Below are positions 1-4,810 of a stretch of 5,301 nt of DNA, piece after piece. The stretch lies in contig JAUXDE010000110.1 in NCBI GenBank assembly GCA_030618495.1, positions 1 to 5,301 of the forward strand, read 5' to 3'. The notes beneath the pieces are model-generated. The model was given only the letters and a program-made list of their open reading frames with translations, was not told the origin of the DNA and ran no database searches. Made by a program: the position numbers and the translations under genes. How positions within the stretch are numbered: position 1 is the stretch's first letter; each line of letters begins with the position of its first letter. The stretch comes from Clostridia bacterium. Lineage in GTDB: Bacteria > UBA6262 > WVXT01 > JAUXBS01.

Positions 1-672
1 CTTTACGCCGATAAAGCCAGCCACTTCAAAACAACAAGACATGCAGGTATCCATTACAACATCAATCAAGAACAGGCTGATACTCAGATTGAACGCGCAT
101 TAGAGGAACTTAATATTACCCTTATCCCAGCTAACTCTCCCCAAGCTAAGGGCAGAATAGAGCGCCTCTTCAGAACATTCCAGGATAGACTCATTGCTGA
201 AATGCGCCTGGCTGGAATCAAGAACTATGAACAGGCTAATAAGTTCCTTGACACCTTTATTCCTGATCATAACAAACGATTCTCAATTAAGAATGTCCCT
301 TCCGTGTATCGCAAGTTATCAAAAGAGATAAACCTTGATACTGTTTTTTGTAAAAAAGAAGAACGTACGGTTAAACCCGATAATACTATACAACTTAATG
401 GACAAATAATCCAGATACCTCCTTCTGCCAATTACCGCTCCTTTGCTAAGCGGAAGGTCATTGCCTGCGTTCTTGAAGACAACAGAATATTTATTCTCTA
501 CAAAAACAATATTATCTGTAATTCTAAATTATCAAAGAACAACAAAATCCTTAAAAAACGAAAAACAATTGAGAAAACCCTTAATCTAAGTGAATACTTT
601 GATGTTCCTAAGAAAAAACATATCCCCGCAAAGGATCATCCATGGAGAAAATGGAACCCAAATTATTTATGA
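1..672 (+). CDS. ISNCY-family DDE transposase, C-terminal part (5' end outside window)
   Basis: This reading frame is open from the first base and stops at TGA 670-672, giving 223 codons without the N-terminus. The first in-frame ATG (202) is internal, because the 67 codons before it are clearly part of the same protein. Visible landmarks are an LYADKASHF stretch whose Asp (4th codon) fits the second catalytic Asp of an RNase H-like integrase core, and a P-A-N-S-P-Q-A-K-G-R-I-E-R segment (codons 43-55) whose Glu at codon 54 fits the final catalytic Glu. FQDRLIAEMRLAGI then follows, as is usual in ISNCY transposases. The tail is very Lys-rich and carries a K-D-H-P-W-R motif near the C-terminus, again typical of the family. 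The role is cut-and-paste or copy-out movement of its own element. Family members are roughly 400-450 residues, so about half is missing to the left; whether the full gene is intact cannot be judged. The gene looks more AT-rich than the downstream operons, consistent with an acquired element. Confidence 0.88.
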   Translation, partial: LYADKASHFKTTRHAGIHYNINQEQADTQIERALEELNITLIPANSPQAKGRIERLFRTFQDRLIAEMRLAGIKNYEQANKFLDTFIPDHNKRFSIKNVPSVYRKLSKEINLDTVFCKKEERTVKPDNTIQLNGQIIQIPPSANYRSFAKRKVIACVLEDNRIFILYKNNIICNSKLSKNNKILKKRKTIEKTLNLSEYFDVPKKKHIPAKDHPWRKWNPNYL

Positions 673-675
673 ATT

Positions 676-720
676 ATTAACATTTAAGCTTAGTAAAATA
701 TTAACATCTTGACTTAGTAA
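676..720 (+). repeat. tandem 21-bp imperfect direct repeat after the transposase gene
   Basis: Two 21-bp copies lie at 676-696 and 700-720, a period of 24 bp. They match at 17 of 21 positions by my hand alignment. Both start with ATTAACAT and end with CTTAGTAA, and differ only in the middle. The position, just behind the transposase stop codon, suggests subterminal transposase-binding sites of the insertion sequence. That role is inferred from location only. A much weaker similarity (TAATAAC and CTTGAC words) continues to about 757, overlapping the -35 of the next promoter. Confidence 0.6.
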
Positions 721-751
721 TAACACAAATAATTAGGCAGTTAATAATAAC

Positions 752-780
752 TTGACAATAACAGGGGTATATGTTATACA
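752..780 (+). promoter_or_regulatory. promoter of the fur-feoA-feoB operon
   Basis: A perfect -35 box TTGACA (752-757) is followed after exactly 17 bases by TATACA (775-780), a 4/6 match to the -10 consensus. The TG at 772-773 gives an extended -10. The expected transcription start is about 786-788, inside the adjoining Fur-box palindrome, leaving a leader of about 30 bases before the fur start codon. The imperfect -10 is compensated by the TG extension. The promoter lies outside the transposase gene but close to the possible end of the insertion sequence. Confidence 0.75.
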
Positions 781-801
781 TGATATTGATAATCAATATC
801 A
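781..801. promoter_or_regulatory. Fur box (iron-responsive operator)
   Basis: Bases 781-801 form a perfect palindrome with 10-base arms around a central A (791). The 19-base core GATATTGATAATCAATATC (782-800) matches the classical Fur box GATAATGATAATCATTATC at 17 of 19 positions. It starts directly after the -10 box and should cover the transcription start, so bound Fur would block RNA polymerase. A Fur-family gene and feoAB follow at once, which supports negative autoregulation and iron repression of the whole operon. Confidence 0.88.
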
Positions 802-815
802 AGTAGGGGTTAGCT

Positions 816-1259
816 ATGGATTACAAAGAAGAAATAAAAGTATTTTCATCGTTCCTTAAACGCAGGGGCCTGAAACATACCGATCAGAGGGAAGAGATAT
901 TAAAAGCATTTCTTTCGGAAGAAAAACACCTGACCGCCGATGATTTATATCTTCTGGTAATGAAGAAGAATCCTGCCATTGGCCATGCAACGGTATACAG
1001 GACATTGAAGTTATTGTGCGGGGCAAACCTCGCTTCTGAAATCTACCTGAAGGATAACAGGGTGTGCTATGAACATAAGTACGGGCACCGGGCGCACGAG
1101 CACATGGTGTGCGTGCATTGCGGAAAAACGATAGAACTAAGAATACCGGAGATTGAATCATTGGTAAAAAAGGTTGAGAAAGAACATGGTTTTAAGCTTA
1201 ATGACTATGCCTTGAAATTATCCGGCATTTGCGCCAAGTGCGGGAAGGACACTAAATGA
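816..1259 (+). CDS. fur: Fur-family ferric uptake regulator
   Basis: This encodes a 147-residue cytoplasmic metal-dependent repressor, the usual length for Fur. The N-terminal winged helix includes T-D-Q-R-E-E-I-L (about 22-29) and the recognition-helix segment H-A-T-V-Y-R-T-L (57-64). The C-terminal dimerisation and metal domain shows H94-E-H96-M-V-C99-V-H-C102, the family's HxHxxCxxC motif, and a second CxxC pair (C139, C142). Together these form a structural Cys4 zinc site, and nearby His/Glu residues fit a regulatory metal site. The start at 816 has AGGGG (805-809) six bases upstream and gives the expected N-terminus. The gene lies behind a strong Fur box and is the first gene of a feoAB operon, so it most likely senses Fe(II) and represses itself and iron import. 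PerR or Zur cannot be fully excluded from sequence alone, but operator and neighbours favour Fur. Its stop overlaps the feoA start by ATGA (1256-1259). Confidence 0.92.
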   Translation: MDYKEEIKVFSSFLKRRGLKHTDQREEILKAFLSEEKHLTADDLYLLVMKKNPAIGHATVYRTLKLLCGANLASEIYLKDNRVCYEHKYGHRAHEHMVCVHCGKTIELRIPEIESLVKKVEKEHGFKLNDYALKLSGICAKCGKDTK

Positions 1260-1504
1260 AGAGCAATGAAGTAATAACGCTTGCAAAAATGAAACAGGGG
1301 GAAACAGGCACCATCGTTGAAATTGCAGGCGGGCACGGCTTGACGAACAGGCTTGAGCCGATGGGTATACGGGAGGGCGGTAAAGTAAAGAAAGTTAGCG
1401 GCCAGTTGATGAGGGGGCCTATAACCCTCATGGTGGGAAGCACGCACACTGCAATAGGATACGGCATGGCGCAGAAGATACTCGTGGAGGTTGACGGTAA
1501 ATGA
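1256..1504 (+). CDS. feoA: FeoA, small SH3-like protein of ferrous iron transport
   Basis: This 82-residue cytoplasmic protein is the typical size for FeoA. It has the family's small beta-barrel (SH3-like) pattern: an opening L-A-K-M-K-Q-G-E-T-G segment (9-18), the hallmark L-E-P-M-G-I-R-E-G (33-41), and the strand region G-P-I-T-L-M-V-G (54-61) leading into the final I-L-V-E-V. FeoA is thought to bind FeoB and support Fe(II) transport or the FeoB GTPase; its exact mechanism is unsettled. The start ATG overlaps the fur stop codon, with AAGGA (1245-1249) six bases upstream inside fur. Its own stop overlaps the feoB start (1501-1504). The overlaps and shared promoter indicate a co-transcribed, translationally coupled fur-feoA-feoB unit. 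No feoC-like gene is seen. Confidence 0.93.
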   Translation: MKSNEVITLAKMKQGETGTIVEIAGGHGLTNRLEPMGIREGGKVKKVSGQLMRGPITLMVGSTHTAIGYGMAQKILVEVDGK

Positions 1505-3204
1505 AGATATTGCTGGTGGGCAATCCCAATGTCGGCAAGAGTGTTGTATTTACAAGGCTTACCGGTGTTGATGTGATAGCGTCAAATTATCCTGGTACGA
1601 CCGTTGGATTTACCGAAGGAAAGCTGAAACTGGATAAGGAATTCGCTGATGTTGTGGACGTGCCGGGGATATATTCCCTTGAAGCGGCATCGAAGGCGGA
1701 GGAAGTTGCCGTAAAGATGCTTGAAGAAGGCGATGTAATAATTAATGTAATAGATTCAACCAACATTGAAAGGAACCTGAACCTCACGCTCCAGCTTGTA
1801 AGGATGGGCAAGCCAATGCTCGTGATCCTTAACTTCTGGGATGAAACCCATCACAGGGGCATACACATTGATGTTGAAAAACTTGAGAAGCTTCTGGGTG
1901 TTCCGTGCATTACCGCATGCGCTGTTTCCGGGGAGGGGATAAACCATATTGTAACGAGGCTTGCGGAAGCAAAGGTCAGTTCCTTCAAGTACAATGAGAA
2001 GGAAAGGTTCCATGAGGTAGGTAACATTGTAAGCAGTGTCCAGAACCTTGAACACAGGCACCACACGTTGATGGACAGGCTGGGGGAGCTGACGGTAATG
2101 CCGTTTACGGGGATACCGTTTGCGGTATTTGTAATGGCGCTAACGTTTGTGGTAATAAGGTTTATCGGCGAGGGATTGATTACCCGTGTGTTTGACCCTC
2201 TTTTTGAAAAGATTTGGGCTCCACTGGTAATGAAACTTTCGGGCGTTCTTGGTTCAACGGGATTCATTCATGATATCTTAATCGGAAAGTTAACGGACGG
2301 GGGAATAGATTTTGTGCAGTCCTTCGGGCTTATTACGACCGGCCTGTACGTACCCGTGGCCATGGTCCTGCCCTATATATTATCCTTTTACCTGATATTA
2401 AGTGTTTTAGAGGACATGGGTTACCTGCCCCGGCTTGCGGTGCTCGTGGATAACCTCATGCACAGGCTGGGGCTTCACGGGCTGGCAATAGTTCCCATGT
2501 TTCTGAGTTTCGGCTGTAATGTTCCGGGTATCATGGCAACAAGGATACTTGAATCCAGGAAACAGCGCTTCATATGCGTGGCGTTAATGTGCATATGCGT
2601 GCCGTGCATGTCGCAGTCCGCGATGATAATAAGCCTTTTAGGCAAACACGGGATAAGCGGATTGGGCATGGTTTTCCTGACACTGTTTATTGTGTGGACA
2701 TTGCTTGGTTTTATCCTGAAGAAGTTGATAAAAGAGGAAACGCCGGAGATATTCGTTGAAATCCCGTCATACCGCCTGCCCCACATGGGAGCGTTGATTA
2801 AAAAACTCTGGATGAGGCTCAGGTGGTTTCTGAAGGAGGCAATCCCCTTTGTTATCCTTGGGGTATTCGTAATGAATATCCTTTATACCTTAGGCATAAT
2901 AGATTTCATAGGCTCGCTCATGCAGCCCGTTGTCACGGGAATCCTCGGACTCCCGAAGGAAGCGGTAATGTCAATGCTTATCGGTTTTTTAAGGAAGGAT
3001 GTTGCGGTAGGGATGCTTGTTCCCCTGGGGCTGAGTTTAAAACAGCTTATAATAGCAAGCGTGGTTCTCACCATGTACTTTCCCTGTATCGCCTCTTTTG
3101 TCGTTCTTTTCAAGGAACTTGGATTAAAGGACATGATAAAAGCGGCGCTTCTTATGATTTTCACATCGTTATTCGTGGGCGGAATTCTGAACATAATACT
3201 GTAA
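1501..3204 (+). CDS. feoB: FeoB, GTP-binding ferrous iron transporter
   Basis: This 567-residue inner-membrane Fe(II) permease has an N-terminal G-protein domain. G1/P-loop G-N-P-N-V-G-K-S is at 7-14, the switch I segment N-Y-P-G-T-T-V-G is at 29-36, G3 D-V-P-G is at 53-56, G4 is N-F-W-D (111-114, where FeoB often has NMxD), and G5 is around A-V-S-G-E-G (141-146). A short helical linker (about 160-200) follows. About eight or nine hydrophobic segments come next (near 203-222, 283-303, 325-345, 357-380, 386-408, 444-466, 490-510, 515-537, 547-566). The two Cys-containing gate motifs are present: F-G-C-N-V-P-G (337-343) and Y-F-P-C-I-A-S (526-532). The E-D-M-G-Y-L-P-R-L-A segment (304-313) is also typical. 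It is shorter than E. coli FeoB (about 770 residues), mainly through a reduced linker and no extended cytoplasmic tail, yet has every core element. GGAGG (1486-1490) precedes the start by ten bases, and the start overlaps the feoA stop. It is expected to be Fur-repressed. Confidence 0.95.
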   Translation: MKILLVGNPNVGKSVVFTRLTGVDVIASNYPGTTVGFTEGKLKLDKEFADVVDVPGIYSLEAASKAEEVAVKMLEEGDVIINVIDSTNIERNLNLTLQLVRMGKPMLVILNFWDETHHRGIHIDVEKLEKLLGVPCITACAVSGEGINHIVTRLAEAKVSSFKYNEKERFHEVGNIVSSVQNLEHRHHTLMDRLGELTVMPFTGIPFAVFVMALTFVVIRFIGEGLITRVFDPLFEKIWAPLVMKLSGVLGSTGFIHDILIGKLTDGGIDFVQSFGLITTGLYVPVAMVLPYILSFYLILSVLEDMGYLPRLAVLVDNLMHRLGLHGLAIVPMFLSFGCNVPGIMATRILESRKQRFICVALMCICVPCMSQSAMIISLLGKHGISGLGMVFLTLFIVWTLLGFILKKLIKEETPEIFVEIPSYRLPHMGALIKKLWMRLRWFLKEAIPFVILGVFVMNILYTLGIIDFIGSLMQPVVTGILGLPKEAVMSMLIGFLRKDVAVGMLVPLGLSLKQLIIASVVLTMYFPCIASFVVLFKELGLKDMIKAALLMIFTSLFVGGILNIIL

Positions 3205-3221
3205 AATAATTATTTATTTTC

Positions 3222-3250
3222 TTGACAGGATTAAATCCCTGTGCTATAAT
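3222..3250 (+). promoter_or_regulatory. strong promoter of the rrf2-cysK-hcyA operon
   Basis: A perfect TTGACA (3222-3227) and a perfect TATAAT (3245-3250) are separated by exactly 17 bases, with TG at 3242-3243 giving an extended -10. The AT-only stretch just upstream (3203-3220) could act as an UP element. The expected start is about 3256-3258, leaving a leader of about 34 bases. Such a near-ideal promoter would be very active unless repressed, which fits the inverted repeat lying across the -10 and start site. Confidence 0.88.
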
Positions 3251-3278
3251 ATCACTAAAGCGGTAGTAATAGTGATAT
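3249..3278. promoter_or_regulatory. inverted repeat, likely operator of the Rrf2 regulator
   Basis: Perfect 9-base arms ATATCACTA (3249-3257) and TAGTGATAT (3270-3278) are separated by 12 bases. The left arm overlaps the last two bases of the -10 and the predicted start site, so a bound protein would compete with RNA polymerase. An extra TAGT lies at 3264-3267, giving an alternative inner pair ACTA-N6-TAGT (3254-3267). The gene immediately downstream encodes an Rrf2-family regulator, and these commonly repress their own operon. The site is visible; its ligand is inferred. As RNA it could also fold into a hairpin just before the ribosome binding site, but there is no T-run, so it is not a terminator. 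Confidence 0.7.
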
Positions 3279-3290
3279 AAGGAGATTACC

Positions 3291-3737
3291 ATGAAACTTT
3301 CCACTAAGGGACGTTACGGGGCCAGGGCGATGCTTGAACTGGCGCTTAATTATAAGAAGGGTAGTATGCCTCTTAATGAAATTGCAAGAAAGCAGGATGT
3401 TTCAGAGAGGTACCTTGAACGCATGATGAGCGCCCTGGTTTCCGCGGGGTTTGCAAGGAGTTCAAGGGGCAAGGGGGGCGGATTCAGCCTGGCAAAACCG
3501 CCCGGAAAAATCCGTTTGAGCCAGGTGATTCAGGTTGTTGAAGGTTCAATTGCCCCCGTGGAATGTATTGATAATCCCAAGTTCTGTAACCGGGTTGATA
3601 CGTGTATAACACGCGACATCTGGACAAAATTAAAGAATGCAATGTTGGAGGTTCTTGATTCAGTAACCCTTGAAGATATGGTTAAGATGCAAAAGAAAAA
3701 GATGATAAAATCAAAGGAACGGATGTACTATATTTAA
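3291..3737 (+). CDS. Rrf2-family transcriptional regulator, CymR-like with three cysteines
   Basis: This 148-residue winged-helix repressor begins with the Rrf2 signature M-K-L-S-T-K-G-R-Y-G and continues with the recognition region D-V-S-E-R-Y-L-E-R-M-M (36-46) and wing S-R-G-K-G-G-G-F-S-L-A (58-68). Three cysteines C92, C99 and C105 (C-x6-C-x5-C) occupy the place of the Fe-S ligands of IscR and NsrR (C-x5-C-x5-C). The rest resembles CymR, the master regulator of cysteine metabolism in Bacillus: I-A-P-V-E (87-91), V-L-D-S-V-T-L-E-D (121-129) and a C-terminal M-Y-Y-I. CymR binds CysK as a partner, and cysK follows here after 13 bases. AAGGAG (3279-3284) sits six bases before the start. The probable role is repression of this operon in response to cysteine/O-acetylserine and possibly an Fe-S cluster. 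Whether it should be called CymR or IscR-like is not settled, so no symbol is given. Confidence 0.88.
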   Translation: MKLSTKGRYGARAMLELALNYKKGSMPLNEIARKQDVSERYLERMMSALVSAGFARSSRGKGGGFSLAKPPGKIRLSQVIQVVEGSIAPVECIDNPKFCNRVDTCITRDIWTKLKNAMLEVLDSVTLEDMVKMQKKKMIKSKERMYYI

Positions 3738-3750
3738 ACGGAGGTAAGAG

Positions 3751-4683
3751 ATGGCTAAAATCGCAAATGATGTAACTGAATTAGTAGGGAATACGCCGCT
3801 GGTAAGGCTGGGCAGAATAGCGGCAGGGGTAAAGGCGGAAGTCATCGGGAAACTTGAATATTTTAATCCCTGCGGGAGTGTAAAGGATAGAATCGGGTTG
3901 AGTATGATTGTTGCGGCCGAGAAAAAAGGTTCGTTAAAATACGGCTATCAGGTTATCGAGCCTACCAGCGGGAACACGGGTATAGCCCTTGCATTTGTAT
4001 GCGCGGTCAAGGGATACAAACTTATCCTCACCATGCCGGATTCGATGAGTGTTGAACGCAGGATGATACTGGAGGCGCTGGGAGCTGAAATCGTTCTGAC
4101 CCCGGGAAGCGATGGGATGAAGGGGGCGGTGGATAAGGCTAAGGAGATTGCAAAGAAAAACGAGAAAACAGTTCTGCTTCAGCAGTTCAATAATCCCGCT
4201 AATCCCCAAATCCACCGGGATACCACGGCGCAGGAGATATGGAAGGATACGGACGGTAAAGTTGATATCCTCGTTTCCGGAGTCGGAACGGGCGGAACGA
4301 TTACGGGTATTGCGGAAGCGCTCAAAAAGAAAAAGCCGTCGTTTAGGGCAGTTGCGGTTGAGCCGGAAGATTCGCCTGTCCTTTCAGGCGGGAAGCCGGG
4401 GCCGCACAAGATCCAGGGGATTGGCGCCGGTTTCGTTCCGGAAATCCTGAACAGGAAAATTATTGATAAAGTAATTAAGGTATCCAACGAAGATGCCATG
4501 GTCACTGCCAGGCGACTGGCAAGGGAGGAAGGCATATTTGCCGGAATATCTTCAGGAGCTGCGGTTTACGCGGCATTGGAAGTCGCAAAGAAGAAAACAA
4601 ATGAGGGAAAGCTTATCGTAACGATACTACCCGATTTAGGCGACCGTTATCTTTCAACGGAGCTATTCCAGGTGAAAAAGTAA
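3751..4683 (+). CDS. cysK: cysteine synthase (O-acetylserine sulfhydrylase)
   Basis: This 310-residue cytoplasmic PLP enzyme of fold type II makes L-cysteine and acetate from O-acetyl-L-serine and sulfide. The length is normal for the family. The opening [10 protein letters not shown] (11-20) is typical. The PLP Schiff-base lysine is K45 in G-S-V-K-D-R (42-47); the substrate-binding loop T-S-G-N-T-G spans 72-77; the phosphate-binding loop G-T-G-G-T-I-T-G spans 179-186; and G-I-S-S-G-A (265-270) supplies the serine near the pyridine nitrogen. The Q-G-I-G-A-G-F-V-P segment (222-230) closes over the active site in this family. GGAGGT (3740-3745) lies five bases before the start. The gene follows the Rrf2 regulator by 13 bases and is clearly co-transcribed. 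Besides catalysis it may bind the regulator's C-terminal tail, as CysK does with CymR. Cystathionine beta-synthase or CysM are less likely, because the protein has CysK motifs throughout and no CBS domain. Confidence 0.94.
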   Translation: MAKIANDVTELVGNTPLVRLGRIAAGVKAEVIGKLEYFNPCGSVKDRIGLSMIVAAEKKGSLKYGYQVIEPTSGNTGIALAFVCAVKGYKLILTMPDSMSVERRMILEALGAEIVLTPGSDGMKGAVDKAKEIAKKNEKTVLLQQFNNPANPQIHRDTTAQEIWKDTDGKVDILVSGVGTGGTITGIAEALKKKKPSFRAVAVEPEDSPVLSGGKPGPHKIQGIGAGFVPEILNRKIIDKVIKVSNEDAMVTARRLAREEGIFAGISSGAAVYAALEVAKKKTNEGKLIVTILPDLGDRYLSTELFQVKK

Positions 4684-4698
4684 TTTTAGGAGGAGGCA

Positions 4699-4800
4699 AT
4701 GATGTTATGTATTATGCGCAGCCCTGTAGAAGGGCTAACGGTAAGTATTAAGGAGCATTATTCTGCATGTGTGTTGGTTAATATGAGAGTTAATAAATAA
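4699..4800 (+). CDS. possible small ORF of 33 codons between cysK and hcyA
   Basis: This short open frame (stop TAA 4798-4800) fills most of the 127-base gap between cysK and hcyA. It starts 15 bases after the cysK stop and ends 10 bases before the hcyA ATG. It is preceded by an unusually strong AGGAGGAGG (4688-4696), which fits initiation at 4699 or at the adjacent ATG 4702. The peptide would begin M-M-L-C-I-M-R-S-P, with cysteines at 4 and 24 and no recognisable domain. The ribosome binding site and tight spacing argue for translation, at least as a bridge that carries ribosomes to hcyA. A two-Cys leader peptide is also conceivable. There is no homology I recognise, so it may be a chance ORF or the remnant of a longer gene. 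Confidence 0.4.
   Translation: MMLCIMRSPVEGLTVSIKEHYSACVLVNMRVNK
4720..4736 (+). other. small RNA hairpin between cysK and hcyA
   Basis: AGCCCT (4720-4725) and AGGGCT (4731-4736) form a perfect 6-bp stem with a 5-base loop in the cysK-hcyA gap, inside the small ORF. No T-run follows, so it is not a standard terminator. It could adjust hcyA expression relative to cysK by mRNA processing or pausing, or be incidental. Confidence 0.35.
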
Positions 4801-4810
4801 AGGAGAAGAG

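Larger units (their letters stand above)
1..720 (+). mobile_element. right-hand part of an ISNCY-like insertion sequence
   Basis: The transposase C-terminal half and the AT-rich repeated DNA just after its stop codon are read as the right part of one insertion sequence. The left end is outside the window, so terminal inverted repeats and target-site duplication cannot be matched. The right boundary is therefore a guess, placed at the end of the second copy of the tandem repeat; it could lie anywhere between about 673 and 750. The element sits immediately upstream of the promoter of the iron operon, whose own signals (752-801) look complete without it. Confidence 0.5.

Noticed and set aside
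202-672. A separate 156-residue gene starting at ATG 202
   Set aside because: The frame is open upstream to base 1 and the preceding 67 codons carry transposase catalytic motifs, so ATG 202 is internal.
709-736. Outward promoter from the insertion sequence starting with TTGACT at 709-714
   Set aside because: No acceptable -10 hexamer lies 16-18 bases downstream; the complete promoter at 752-780 explains expression better.
1587-3194. Long open frames on the reverse strand and in other frames across feoB
   Set aside because: They lie opposite or inside a fully recognisable FeoB, encode low-complexity or unfamiliar sequence, and have no ribosome binding sites or spacing that suggests genes.
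3203-3220. AAAATAA/TTATTTT hairpin just after the feoB stop as an intrinsic terminator
   Set aside because: The 7-bp stem is AT-only, contains part of the stop codon and lacks a GC-rich stem with a following U-run. It is better seen as an AT-rich upstream element of the rrf2 promoter.
4684-4810. SAM, cysteine or T-box riboswitch ahead of hcyA
   Set aside because: The gap is only 127 bases, is largely occupied by a small ORF, and shows one 6-bp hairpin with no recognisable riboswitch or T-box sequence and no terminator.
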